Source of the DNA: JANQKX01 sp039028695
Lineage (GTDB): Bacteria; Pseudomonadota; Alphaproteobacteria; Kiloniellales; Kiloniellaceae
Assembly (NCBI GenBank): GCA_039028695.1
Contig: JBCCHN010000004.1
Coordinates: forward strand, 28,647 to 92,646
Direction of reading: 5' to 3'
Length of the DNA: 64,000 nt
The notes beneath the pieces are model-generated. The model searched no databases, was not told the DNA's origin, and worked only from the letters and a program-made list of their open reading frames with translations. Shown piece by piece: positions 1-8,376 of this stretch. Every line of letters starts with the position of its first letter. The stretch's first letter is position 1. The translations under genes were made by a program, and so were the position numbers.

Positions 1-1
1 T

Positions 2-1219
2 CGGAAAGCAGCGGACCAGGGGGTGGCCGCGGCACAAAACAACCTGGCAATTCTCTATGCCAAAGGCCGGGGGGTGCCCGAAGACCCAGGTCGGGCGGTA
101 AGCCTGTGGCGGCAAGCCGCGGACAATGGTCATGCTATGGCCAAGTTCAATGTGGGTCTTAGCTATTTTAACGGCAACGGCGTCGATAAAGACGCCGAAC
201 AGGCGGCGCGTTGGTTTCAGGCTGCCGCAACAGCTGGGATCAGCGAAGCGCAATATGTCCTGGGTCAGCTCTACCGCCAGGGTTTGGTCTTTGATAAGGA
301 CTTGGACCAAGCCATGGTGTGGTACGGTATGGCAGCCCGGCAAGACCATCAGGCCGCTAAGGCCCAGGTCGAGCGTTTGATTCTCGCCATGGGACAAGGC
401 GAACCCGGACAAGAGCTTCAAGCAGGCAAGCTCGGCGGGGAAAAGGACTCTGACGAACAGACAGCGGACTTACCCCAACTGGGCGGCGAGGAGGATCCAG
501 TCGATGCGGCCCGACCGGACCAAACACCCGTCGTGTCAACGGACCTTCCGTTTCCAGCCCAAAAGACGGCTCCCGCTGCGACAGTTCCCAACACACTGGC
601 GGTTTCGGTGGCTGAAAAGCTTGAATCCGACCGAGCGGCGCAGAGCGTTCGACCGGCTGACGTGATGAAAGCTGCCGAAGCAGCCTTGGGCGCCAACAAA
701 CTCGACCCGGCGCCACAGGATGAATCCAATTTGGCACAGGCTTCGCAAGCGACAGGCGACCGACCAAAATCACAAGAGTCACCCCAGCAAAGGCCCGCCG
801 CGGACGCGTCTTCGACCCAACGGCGGTTTTCCGTTTTGGGTAGCCAGTCCCAAACGGCCTCGGTCGATCCGCCGTCCGCTGCGAAGACAAATGAAACACC
901 CGCCATAAAGGAGCCCCGGCCGCGGGTTTCGGCCTTGGCAAGCCTTCCGGGCACGGGGGAAGGCGGTTGGCGCATCTGGTTGGCGTCGGGGAAGAATCAG
1001 ACGGAAGCCGAGGCTTTTTTGCGGGAGGCCATCGATAGTTTTCCGGACATTCACCAAAATCATACCGTGTTGGTGGAAAAGGCCGAATTGGGCGATTTGG
1101 GCTCCTTTTACAGGGTTATGACCGGTGCGATCGAACAGGCCTCGGACGCAAAGGGCGTCTGCGAACGTATTTGGCAGGATCAGCCGGATGCCTTTTGCCA
1201 AATTCGCTCTTTTGAGTAG
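2..1219 (+). CDS. Sel1-repeat protein with C-terminal SPOR domain (5' end cut)
   Basis: The reading frame is open from the first bases of the window, so the gene starts upstream; the GTG at 23 is only an internal codon. About the first 115 residues are Sel1/TPR-like repeats of roughly 36 residues, recognisable by motifs such as LAILYAKGRGV, VGLSYFNGNGV and LGQLYRQGLVF, each followed by A..W or A..F. A long low-complexity Gln/Ala/Pro/Ser linker follows. The last 85 residues (GGWRIWLASG through FYRVMTGAI to the end) look like a SPOR domain, which binds denuded peptidoglycan strands. Sel1 repeats mediate protein-protein contacts. I infer an envelope or periplasmic protein linked to cell division or wall remodelling. 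The N-terminus, with any signal peptide, is outside the window. Confidence 0.85.
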   Translation, partial: RKAADQGVAAAQNNLAILYAKGRGVPEDPGRAVSLWRQAADNGHAMAKFNVGLSYFNGNGVDKDAEQAARWFQAAATAGISEAQYVLGQLYRQGLVFDKDLDQAMVWYGMAARQDHQAAKAQVERLILAMGQGEPGQELQAGKLGGEKDSDEQTADLPQLGGEEDPVDAARPDQTPVVSTDLPFPAQKTAPAATVPNTLAVSVAEKLESDRAAQSVRPADVMKAAEAALGANKLDPAPQDESNLAQASQATGDRPKSQESPQQRPAADASSTQRRFSVLGSQSQTASVDPPSAAKTNETPAIKEPRPRVSALASLPGTGEGGWRIWLASGKNQTEAEAFLREAIDSFPDIHQNHTVLVEKAELGDLGSFYRVMTGAIEQASDAKGVCERIWQDQPDAFCQIRSFE

Positions 1220-1252
1220 CTGCGCCGCGTGGCCAAAAAATGAGATTAATGT

Positions 1253-2038
1253 ATGAGTGAATTCGAACCCTTAAAACACAAACTGGCCCGCGGGTCGGCC
1301 GTCACCGGATGCTGGCTATCGCTCTTCAGCCCTTTGGCGGCGGAAATTGTCGGGGCGGCCGATTTTGATTGTTTCATGGTCGATTTGGAGCACGGGCCGG
1401 GTTCGGTCATGGACGCTATCGCGATGATGCAGGCGGTGAAAGGACATGGCCGCTCTGTCTTGGCCCGGGTGCCGGAAAACAATCCGGTCTGGCTCAAGCG
1501 GATTTTGGACGCGGGTGTCCACGGAGTGATGATTCCCAGCGTGGAAAACGCAGCCGAGGCGCGGGCGGCCGTGTCGGCCTGTCGATATGCCCCCAAGGGG
1601 ACTCGTGGAATGGCGGCCCCGGTCGTTCGGGCGACGGGATACGGACAAGACTGGCAGAGCTACGTGCAACGGGTGGAGGACGACCTGCTCATCATTTGCC
1701 AAATCGAATCCCCCCAGGCGGTTGAGCAGGTAGAAAAAATTGCGGCAACCGAGGGCTTGGATATGCTCTTTGTTGGGCCATTCGATCTGTCCGGCTCCCT
1801 GGGTCATCCGGGACAGCCTGACCATGAAGCCGTCAGTCAAGCCATGGAACGTATCCGTGCGGCGGCCCAATCATCTGGCAAGCTGCTGGGGACCATTCCC
1901 ACGGCCAAACGCTCGGCGAAGGCCTTGTACGCCGCAGGCTATGACTTAATTCTGGGGCCCCACGACGCGGTGATGCTGAGGTTGGCGGCAGAGGACGCTG
2001 CCGCGGGCCTGCGCGAAGCCGCCGGTAGCCGTTCCTGA
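1253..2038 (+). CDS. HpcH/HpaI family aldolase
   Basis: A 261-residue class II, metal-dependent pyruvate aldolase-type protein of the HpaI/YfaU family, which cleaves or forms 4-hydroxy-2-oxo acids. Family motifs are all present: DLEHGPG (catalytic His about residue 47), an Arg near residue 72 in VLARVPENN, GVMIPSVENAAEAR, QIESPQAVEQ (metal-binding Glu) and VGPFDLSGSLG (metal-binding Asp). Length fits the family. The ATG at 1253 follows the previous gene by 33 bases; the ribosome site is weak. The true substrate (2-keto-3-deoxy sugar acid or aromatic-pathway intermediate) cannot be told from sequence, and no other catabolic genes sit beside it. Confidence 0.88.
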   Translation: MSEFEPLKHKLARGSAVTGCWLSLFSPLAAEIVGAADFDCFMVDLEHGPGSVMDAIAMMQAVKGHGRSVLARVPENNPVWLKRILDAGVHGVMIPSVENAAEARAAVSACRYAPKGTRGMAAPVVRATGYGQDWQSYVQRVEDDLLIICQIESPQAVEQVEKIAATEGLDMLFVGPFDLSGSLGHPGQPDHEAVSQAMERIRAAAQSSGKLLGTIPTAKRSAKALYAAGYDLILGPHDAVMLRLAAEDAAAGLREAAGSRS

Positions 2039-2086
2039 ATTGGCGCCACTTGGCATTTGATACTGTGCCATAGCGAAGAGGTTACC

Positions 2087-3616
2087 GTGCCGGATTGTTA
2101 CCCCGCCGTCGGATTTGAGCTGCTATCCACCGAGGAAATGTACAGCGCCGACCGCTTGGCCGTAGCCAGCGGCACCCCTGGATTTCAGTTGATGGAGGCA
2201 GCTGGCTTGGCCGTTACCCAGATCATTATGGCGCGTTATCCCAGGGCTTTTAATGCGGCGGGCCGGGTGAGCGTACTGTGCGGGCCGGGCAATAACGGGG
2301 GAGACGGCTTTGTCGTGGCCCGCCAACTGGCTAAGGCCGGATGGGCGGTACAACTGGGCCTTTTGGGCGATCGGGGCGAGCTTAAGGGAGATGCTGGAAA
2401 GCATGCGGCCTTATGGCAGGGCGACGTAGGCGTGCTCGAAGAGGCGATGCTAGAGGATTGCGATCTGGTGGTGGATGCCTTGTTTGGCGCCGGATTGACC
2501 CGCCCCCTCGACGGGCAGGTGCGGGGGCACGTGGCGCGCCTAAATGAGCGTAAGGTGCCAGTGGTCTCCGTCGACGTGCCCAGCGGGCTCAGCGGTGACA
2601 CGGGCCAGGTGCTTGGCGACATCGCTGTTCAGGCCATGGAGACGGTCACTTTTTTTCGCCGAAAGCCGGGTCACTTACTCTATCCGGGTCGAGGGTATTG
2701 CGGCGAGGTGTTCGTGAGGGATATCGGCATTTCCCCCTCGGTGTTGGCCCAAATCGAGCCCAAGACTTGGTCCAACGGCCCGGCCCTGTGGCGAGCGGCC
2801 ATACCCAGGCGGGATGCTAACAGCCACAAATACCATTTTGGGTACGCGCTCTTGAGCGCGGGGGACCGATTGGTGGGGGCCTCTCTCCTCGCCGCGCGGG
2901 CTGCTCAACGAGCCGGTGCCGGTTTGGTGACCGTTGCCTGCTCGGATCATTCCTGGCCGGTAATCGCGGCGGCACTGCCATCGGTCATGACACAAGCGCT
3001 GGACCAGCAGGCGACATTCCAGGATCTGTTGTCAGATCATCGAGTGACAGCGGTTCTGCTTGGGCCGGGACAAGGCGTGGGCGCGTCGACACGCGAAGGG
3101 GTTTTGGCCGCCATTTCGGCAAAAAAATCCCTAGTGATTGATGCGGATGCCTTGACCTCCTTTGGTGCCGATCCTGATTATCTTTTCGAAGCCATTAAGG
3201 CGGCCGGAGGGGTGAGAGCGGTTTTGACGCCTCACGACGGGGAATTTGCTCGCTTGTTCCCCGACCTATCCGGCGATCGCCTGTGCCGTGCACGCGCCGC
3301 AGCCACGCGGGCTGGGGCCGTGGTGCTGTTGAAGGGAGCCGATAGTGTGATTGCGGCTCCCGACGGGCGCGCCGCTATCAATGAAAACGCACCGCCCGAT
3401 TTGGCTGTGGCCGGTAGCGGTGATGTGCTGGCGGGCCTGACGGTCGGAATGTTGGCTCAGGGCATGGCGCCGTTTGAGGCTGCTTGCGCTGCGACCTGGC
3501 TGCATGGCGAGGCGGGGACCATCGCCGGCCGGGGGCTAATACCTGAGGATTTGATCCAGTCCTTGCCACAGGTTTTAAAGCAACTTTTTAACGTACCGAA
3601 AAAGCTCAGCCAATAG
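2087..3616 (+). CDS. nnr: Bifunctional NAD(P)H-hydrate epimerase / ADP-dependent hydrate dehydratase
   Basis: This enzyme repairs hydrated NADH and NADPH. The N-terminal YjeF domain (about residues 10-210) epimerises R-NAD(P)HX and carries GPGNNGGDGFVVAR and SVDVPSGLSGDTG. The C-terminal ribokinase-like domain (about 235-500) dehydrates the S form using ADP and shows LTPHDGEFARL and the AGSGDVLAG motif with its catalytic Asp. The frame is open to a TTG at 2057, but a GTG at 2087 has GAAGAGG five bases upstream and gives the expected start just before the YjeF fold, so I chose it (509 residues). In many alphaproteobacteria this gene is followed by glnB-glnA; here it is not. Confidence 0.93.
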   Translation: MPDCYPAVGFELLSTEEMYSADRLAVASGTPGFQLMEAAGLAVTQIIMARYPRAFNAAGRVSVLCGPGNNGGDGFVVARQLAKAGWAVQLGLLGDRGELKGDAGKHAALWQGDVGVLEEAMLEDCDLVVDALFGAGLTRPLDGQVRGHVARLNERKVPVVSVDVPSGLSGDTGQVLGDIAVQAMETVTFFRRKPGHLLYPGRGYCGEVFVRDIGISPSVLAQIEPKTWSNGPALWRAAIPRRDANSHKYHFGYALLSAGDRLVGASLLAARAAQRAGAGLVTVACSDHSWPVIAAALPSVMTQALDQQATFQDLLSDHRVTAVLLGPGQGVGASTREGVLAAISAKKSLVIDADALTSFGADPDYLFEAIKAAGGVRAVLTPHDGEFARLFPDLSGDRLCRARAAATRAGAVVLLKGADSVIAAPDGRAAINENAPPDLAVAGSGDVLAGLTVGMLAQGMAPFEAACAATWLHGEAGTIAGRGLIPEDLIQSLPQVLKQLFNVPKKLSQ

Positions 3617-3654
3617 GCTGAATCAAATGGATTTTCCCCTGTCGCTAGCTTGTG

Positions 3655-3686
3655 AACGCTCTAAGCGGCGACGTTAGGAGAGCGTT
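3655..3686 (+). terminator. Possible stem-loop after nnr
   Basis: AACGCTCT at 3655-3662 is exactly complementary to AGAGCGTT at 3679-3686 across a 16-base loop, 38 bases after the nnr stop. A pyrimidine-rich stretch (TTTACCCTTTTCCC) follows, but not a clean T run. It may be a weak terminator or a processing site; the long loop lowers confidence. Confidence 0.3.
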
Positions 3687-3770
3687 TACCCTTTTCCCTT
3701 ACTTTTATTTAGGAAGGGCGGATTTTTTGGAAAATCTTGTCCCGGCCTTGATAAGAATAGGTATTAAAAA

Positions 3771-4061
3771 ATGCTCGCAAGCCTTTGGTTTAAAAATAAC
3801 AAGAATAGCAAGCCAACCGAAACTCATGAGGTGAGGGTCGGAGAGGTTTACCATCACCGGCTTCCAGGCAACGTGATCGAAACGGCCACGGTCCTCGAAG
3901 TGGGCAAGGATCGCCTGGGTATCCCTCATGTGATCTACGAAAGACTGGTGGACAAAACCGAGATCGGCCGTATTCAGGAAATGCGGACCTTGGCCTTGGA
4001 GTCGTTTAACGAACGCTTTTTCGAGCCGGAAACCGAGGAAAGCTACGAAGAGGCGGTTTAA
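3771..4061 (+). CDS. Small protein of unknown function (96 aa)
   Basis: I do not recognise a named family. The protein is soluble and charged, without signal peptide or membrane segment. The middle (VRVGEVYHHR, IETATVLEVGKD, GIPHVIYERLV) reads like a short beta-rich barrel, followed by a predicted helix (GRIQEMRTLALESFNERF) and an acidic tail. Coding character matches the neighbours and it sits alone between nnr and tRNA-Leu, 154 bases after nnr. AATAGG about 10 bases before the ATG is a weak ribosome site. It is probably a lineage-conserved hypothetical protein; the fold suggestion is inference only. Confidence 0.75.
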   Translation: MLASLWFKNNKNSKPTETHEVRVGEVYHHRLPGNVIETATVLEVGKDRLGIPHVIYERLVDKTEIGRIQEMRTLALESFNERFFEPETEESYEEAV

Positions 4062-4226
4062 CTTCTTTTTGCCGCATAAATTAAGCTTCATCTGTGTAAG
4101 TCATTCCCCATCATCACGGCCTTTTGTACTGCCGAGCTCTGGTGCCTTTGGCGCGCCTCTTTATGAGATAGACCCGGCGGCGTCCTCCCTCTCACGGACT
4201 TTATCATGAAATCCAAGCCTGGGCTG

Positions 4227-4253
4227 TTGCGCCCGGCGTGACTTTGTTATACA
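4227..4253 (+). promoter_or_regulatory. Possible promoter of tRNA-Leu
   Basis: TTGCGC at 4227-4232 and TATACA at 4248-4253 lie 19 bases before the 5' end of tRNA-Leu, a normal distance for a tRNA promoter. The 15-base spacer is shorter than usual, so only the -10 element is reasonably convincing. Confidence 0.4.
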
Positions 4254-4272
4254 TCGGCCAACCGCGGATCGC

Positions 4273-4357
4273 GCGGGCGTGGCGGAACTGGTAGACGCGC
4301 AGGTTTTAGGTACCTGTGGAGTAATCCGTGGGGGTTCGAGTCCCTCCGCCCGCACCA
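4273..4357 (+). tRNA. tRNA-Leu (anticodon TAG)
   Basis: The 7-bp acceptor stem GCGGGCG (4273-4279) pairs with CGCCCGC (4347-4353), followed by A and an encoded CCA. The anticodon stem CAGGT/ACCTG encloses the loop TTTAGGT, giving anticodon TAG. There is a long variable arm as expected for a class II tRNA, and a GGTTCGAG T-arm. It reads CUA and related leucine codons. It lies just upstream of tig. Confidence 0.97.
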
Positions 4358-4472
4358 AGCTGGTCCGCAGGAGTCATTATCAGGTTTTCCCTACGGGCCA
4401 CCGCTTGGACATTGGGTGGACATCAGGCCCGTTGCGGCATTCAAACCAGGGCAAAGAAAGGCCTCGCCGTTC

Positions 4473-5987
4473 ATGCAGGTTACGGAAACAAACACCGATG
4501 GTCTCAAACGGGCCTATAAGGTCATAATTTCGGCCGACGACATCAGTCAGCGCGTAGACGGTCGGCTTGAGGAACTTCGCGGTCAAGTCAAGGTGCCCGG
4601 CTTCCGACCGGGCAAAGTGCCGCTTACCATCATGAAGCAACGCTTTGGCGCGTCTGTCATGGGCGAGGTCCTGGAAAAGACAGTCAAGGACAGCTCCACC
4701 GAAGCGCTGACTGAGCGCGGTCTGCGCCCGGCCGGCCAGCCCAAGATTGAGGTGGTTTCCTTTGATGAGGGCAAAGACCTGGAATACACCATCGATCTGG
4801 AGGTTCTGCCTGACATCGAGGTCATGGATTTCTCTAAGATCGAGTTAGAGCGATTGAAGATTGCCGCGCCCGAAGATGAAGTAGGTGCAGCCCTTGAGCA
4901 GATCGCCAAACAGCGCAAGACAACCAAGCCTCTGGCCCGGGCGCGTAAGTCTAAATCCGGTGATGTCCTCGTGATCGATTTTGCCGGGACCGTAGATGGC
5001 GAGGCGCTGCCGGGCATGGCGGGCGACGATCATCATTTGGAACTTGGCTCCGGCAGCTTTATTCCCGGTTTTGAGGACCAGCTCACTGGCGCTAAGGCGG
5101 GTGAGGAAAAGGACGTGGTCGTGACCTTCCCCGAGGCCTATGGCAACGAAAAGCTGGCCGGGCGGGAAGCGGTTTTCAAGTGTACGGTTAAGGAAATCTT
5201 GGAATCCATCCCGGCGGAAATCGATGACAGTCTTGCCGAGGCTCTGGGTGAAGAAAACCTGGATAGCCTGAAAGCCAAGGTTAAAGAAGAGATTGACCAG
5301 CAATATGTGGCCGTTGCCCGCGCCCGAATGAAGCGTCAAATGCTCGACCAATTGGCCGATGGACACGATTTTCAGGTGCCCCAGACCCTTGTTGACGTTG
5401 AATTCGAAGCCATTTGGCGCCAGGTCCAAGCGGATCGAGAGCAGGGCCGGGAGGATCCGGATGATGCGGGTAAGGACGAAGAGCAGCTCAAGTCGGAATA
5501 CCGGGATATTGCCGAACGGCGCGTCCGTTTAGGGCTTTTACTGGCTGAAGTCGGGCGCCAAAACGAGATCGAGGTTAGCCAGGAGGAAATGGGTCAAGCC
5601 TTGATGCGTGAAGCCCAGCGCTATCCCGGACAAGAGCAACAGGTTTTCCAATTCTATCAATCAAATCAAGAGGCTATGGCTCAGCTTCGTGCTCCGGTGT
5701 ATGAAGATAAGGTCGTTGATTTTATCAGCGAGTTGGCCAAGGTAACCGAGCGTGACGCGACTCCGGACGATTTGAAAGAAGAAGGAGACGATGCCAGCGA
5801 TGAGTCTGGCGCCGATGATAAAAAGGCCACAAAGAAAAAGACTGCGGCCAAAAAGCCCGCGAAAAAAGCGGCAGCCAAAAAAACAACGGCAAAAAAGGCC
5901 GAAACCTCGGATGAAAGTCAGGATGGCGGCAAGAAAAAGGCCTCGACAAAAAAATCGAGCGCCAAGGAAGCCACTACGGAGGACTAG
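4473..5987 (+). CDS. tig: Trigger factor with lysine-rich C-terminal tail
   Basis: Ribosome-bound chaperone and peptidyl-prolyl isomerase that meets nascent chains at the exit tunnel. The N-terminal domain carries the ribosome-docking signature GFRPGKVP; the FKBP-type PPIase domain lies around residues 155-240 (GDVLVIDFAGTVDG, LGSGSFIPGFEDQL, FPEAYGNEKLAGREA), and the C-terminal chaperone domain follows. I start at ATG 4473 (504 residues), where the family alignment begins; an earlier in-frame ATG at 4416 would add 19 unlikely residues. The last 60 or so residues (from about DDKKATKKKTAAKKPAKKA) form an unusual Lys/Ala/Thr repeat tail resembling histone H1, beyond the end of the usual trigger factor. 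clpP follows after 78 bases. Confidence 0.96.
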   Translation: MQVTETNTDGLKRAYKVIISADDISQRVDGRLEELRGQVKVPGFRPGKVPLTIMKQRFGASVMGEVLEKTVKDSSTEALTERGLRPAGQPKIEVVSFDEGKDLEYTIDLEVLPDIEVMDFSKIELERLKIAAPEDEVGAALEQIAKQRKTTKPLARARKSKSGDVLVIDFAGTVDGEALPGMAGDDHHLELGSGSFIPGFEDQLTGAKAGEEKDVVVTFPEAYGNEKLAGREAVFKCTVKEILESIPAEIDDSLAEALGEENLDSLKAKVKEEIDQQYVAVARARMKRQMLDQLADGHDFQVPQTLVDVEFEAIWRQVQADREQGREDPDDAGKDEEQLKSEYRDIAERRVRLGLLLAEVGRQNEIEVSQEEMGQALMREAQRYPGQEQQVFQFYQSNQEAMAQLRAPVYEDKVVDFISELAKVTERDATPDDLKEEGDDASDESGADDKKATKKKTAAKKPAKKAAAKKTTAKKAETSDESQDGGKKKASTKKSSAKEATTED

Positions 5988-6065
5988 GAATCAATTAGGT
6001 TTTATTTGCTATAGCCAAAGTGAAACTCTATTGAGGTCTTAGATCTGAGAAAATCGAGGTTGGAT

Positions 6066-6731
6066 ATGAAGGATCCGGTTGAGACGGTCATGAATAATCT
6101 GGTGCCCATGGTGGTCGAACAGACCAGCCGGGGCGAGAGATCCTACGACATATTTTCGCGTCTGCTGAAAGAGCGGATAATCTTCCTGACAGGTCCCATT
6201 AACGATGCTGTCGCCAGCCTGGTTTGCGCTCAGCTTCTGTTTTTGGAATCGGAAAACCCGACGAAGGATATTTCCTTTTATATCAATTCGCCGGGTGGGG
6301 TGGTGTCTTCGGGCTTGGCCATGTACGACACCATGCAATACGTCCGCCCCGAGGTCTCGACCGTTTGTATTGGCCAGGCCGCATCGGCGGGCTCGCTTTT
6401 GCTCATGGCGGGCGCCAAATCCAAGCGATTTGCCCTTCCCAACGCAAAAATCATGGTGCATCAGCCTTCCGGTGGATTTCAGGGCCAGGCCACCGACATT
6501 GAGATCCACGCCAAGGAGATCATTAAGACCCGGGCGCGACTCAACGATATTTATGCCGAGCATTGCGGCCAGCCCCTGTCCGCTGTGGAAGAAGCCATGG
6601 AGCGTGACAAGTTTATGAATCCCGAAGAAGCCAAGGAATTCGGGCTCATTGACGAGGTGGTCGACAAACGCATGACAGATTCGGAATCAAACGGGAACGG
6701 ATCTGATTCTGATAATGAGAACAAAGGGTAA
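6066..6731 (+). CDS. clpP: ATP-dependent Clp protease proteolytic subunit
   Basis: Serine peptidase that forms the tetradecameric chamber used by ClpX (and ClpA). The catalytic triad is visible as Ser107 in GQAASAGSLL, His132 in MVHQPSGG and Asp181 in ERDKFMNPEEA. GAGG at 6056-6059 lies six bases before ATG 6066, which I prefer to the in-frame TTG at 6060; 221 residues. The C-terminal tail (SESNGNGSDSDNENKG) is short and acidic/polar. It lies between tig and clpX in the classical order. Confidence 0.97.
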   Translation: MKDPVETVMNNLVPMVVEQTSRGERSYDIFSRLLKERIIFLTGPINDAVASLVCAQLLFLESENPTKDISFYINSPGGVVSSGLAMYDTMQYVRPEVSTVCIGQAASAGSLLLMAGAKSKRFALPNAKIMVHQPSGGFQGQATDIEIHAKEIIKTRARLNDIYAEHCGQPLSAVEEAMERDKFMNPEEAKEFGLIDEVVDKRMTDSESNGNGSDSDNENKG

Positions 6732-6943
6732 AGGCAATTTGGCCTCATTTTCCCTTGAATGCCTGTTAAGGGATTGTTGAGCGCTGTTGCCTATCCTAAT
6801 CACCGCATATCGCTCAAGTTTGGCTGAGTGGACGCTCTCGCCGGGTATGACGCCACACGATGTAATATTTTTCTGATTGTGTGCCGACGGGACGTACGAT
6901 TAACATGTAGCGCATCGCAACAGGGGCTCTGAGACCGTAGGGC

Positions 6944-8209
6944 ATGAGCAAATCGAGCGGAAACGACGCTAAAAACACTTTGTACTGCTCTTTCTGTGGA
7001 AAGAGTCAGCATGAAGTTCGCAAATTGATCGCCGGGCCAACTGTGTTCATCTGTGATGAATGCGTCGAGCTTTGCATGGACATTATCCGGGAAGAACACA
7101 AGACAACCCTTGTCAAATCCCGCGACGGTGTGCCGTCACCCGCGGATATCTGCACGGTACTTGATGACTATGTGATCGGGCAGGGGCACGCAAAGCGTGT
7201 TCTTTCTGTGGCGGTCCACAATCATTACAAGCGTCTGGCTCATGGCGCCAAATCCACGGACGTGGAATTGGCCAAATCGAACATCTTGCTGGTCGGCCCC
7301 ACCGGCTGCGGCAAGACTTTGTTGGCACAGACTTTGGCTCGAATTTTGGATGTACCTTTCACTATGGCCGATGCCACAACCCTCACTGAGGCGGGTTATG
7401 TGGGTGAGGACGTGGAAAATATCATCCTCAAGCTGCTGCAGTCCGCCGATTATAATGTGGAGCGGGCCCAGCGAGGCATCGTCTATATTGACGAGGTGGA
7501 TAAGATTAGCCGCAAGTCGGACAACCCCTCGATCACCCGTGATGTGTCGGGCGAGGGCGTTCAGCAGGCCCTGTTGAAGATTATGGAAGGTACCGTAGCC
7601 TCGGTGCCGCCCCAAGGGGGCCGCAAGCATCCCCAACAGGAATTCCTGCAGGTGGATACTACGAATATTCTGTTCATTTGCGGTGGTGCTTTTGCCGGCC
7701 TGGATAAGTTAATTTCAGGCCGTGATAAGGGCTCATCCATCGGCTTCGGCGCGGATGTGCGTGGGCCCGACGACCGCAAAACCGGCGATATCTTAAAAGA
7801 GGTGGAGCCAGAGGATCTCTTAAAATTTGGCCTTATCCCGGAATTCGTGGGTCGTTTGCCCGTGGTGGCCACTTTGGAAGACCTGGACGACGACGCCTTG
7901 ATCGAGATCTTGACCCAGCCGAAAAACGCGCTGGTCAAGCAGTATGCCCGTCTGTTTGAGATGGAGGATGTGGCCGTCGACTTCACCGAAGATGCTTTGG
8001 CGGCCATCGCGGCCAAGGCCATCGCGCGGAAGACCGGCGCGCGCGGATTGCGCTCCATAATGGAAGGCATCTTGCTCGATCCCATGTATGATCTGCCCAG
8101 CCTTGAAGGGGTTGAGGAGATCGTCATCAACAAAGAGGTGGTCGAAGGGCGCGCCCAGCCGCTTTACATCTATACAGACCGTCACGAGGACGTGGAATCA
8201 AGCGCCTGA
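6944..8209 (+). CDS. clpX: ClpX ATPase, substrate-recognition subunit of ClpXP
   Basis: AAA+ unfoldase that delivers substrates to ClpP. The N-terminal zinc-binding domain has Cys15, Cys18, Cys37 and Cys40. Walker A GPTGCGKT is at residues 118-125, Walker B is in IVYIDEVDKI, and the pore and sensor motifs (GYVGEDVE, TGARGLRSIMEGI) are intact. The 421-residue length is normal. A 212-base gap from clpP suggests its own promoter, but I could not identify one with confidence. Confidence 0.98.
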   Translation: MSKSSGNDAKNTLYCSFCGKSQHEVRKLIAGPTVFICDECVELCMDIIREEHKTTLVKSRDGVPSPADICTVLDDYVIGQGHAKRVLSVAVHNHYKRLAHGAKSTDVELAKSNILLVGPTGCGKTLLAQTLARILDVPFTMADATTLTEAGYVGEDVENIILKLLQSADYNVERAQRGIVYIDEVDKISRKSDNPSITRDVSGEGVQQALLKIMEGTVASVPPQGGRKHPQQEFLQVDTTNILFICGGAFAGLDKLISGRDKGSSIGFGADVRGPDDRKTGDILKEVEPEDLLKFGLIPEFVGRLPVVATLEDLDDDALIEILTQPKNALVKQYARLFEMEDVAVDFTEDALAAIAAKAIARKTGARGLRSIMEGILLDPMYDLPSLEGVEEIVINKEVVEGRAQPLYIYTDRHEDVESSA

Positions 8210-8235
8210 TTGGCTGCTGCCTTGTCTCGATCGGC

Positions 8236-8262
8236 CCGCAATTCAAGGCCTTGAACTTGCGG
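8236..8262. repeat. Near-perfect 27-base palindrome between clpX and lon
   Basis: CCGCAATTCAAGG (8236-8248) is followed directly by CCTTGAA, one unpaired C (8256) and TTGCGG, giving 13 complementary base pairs with a single bulge. The 14-base core TTCAAGGCCTTGAA is a perfect palindrome. No T run follows, so a terminator is unlikely. It overlaps the -35-like element of a possible heat-shock promoter for lon and could be an operator or a cruciform-prone element. Confidence 0.6.
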
Positions 8263-8278
8263 TCAACGTGAACATCTA
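8250..8278 (+). promoter_or_regulatory. Possible RpoH-type promoter of lon
   Basis: CTTGAA at 8250-8255 and CATCTA at 8273-8278 are separated by 17 bases, resembling the alphaproteobacterial heat-shock pattern (CTTGAA/C, about 17 bases, CYTATNT), about 100 bases before the lon ATG. The -10 match is partial. lon is a heat-shock gene in many bacteria, which makes the site plausible but does not prove it. Confidence 0.3.
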
Positions 8279-8376
8279 AGGACTAAGGGGCCGTGCCGAT
8301 CGTGGGCGGCCCTTGGTTTGGCAAACCGCCGGCATTTAAGACAAATCCGGCAGGGCTAATAAAAAGATGAGGACGT

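Noticed and set aside
357..975. Overlapping minus-strand frames opposite the Sel1/SPOR linker
   Set aside because: They arise from the biased Pro/Ala/Gln linker composition and show no protein-like features.
3737..3767. TTGTCC and TATTAA as a promoter for the 3771 gene
   Set aside because: The predicted start point would fall at or after the ATG, requiring a leaderless message; spacing is also off.
3652..3834. 60-codon frame before the small unknown protein
   Set aside because: It overlaps the better-supported 3771 gene in another frame and covers the stem-loop; no ribosome site.
6734..6757. Short hairpin after clpP as a terminator
   Set aside because: The stem AGGC/GCCT is only four pairs with no clean T run.
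6777..6817. TTGAGCG/CGCTCAA inverted repeat upstream of clpX
   Set aside because: Seven-base arms around a 27-base loop are likely by chance, and no promoter elements align with it.
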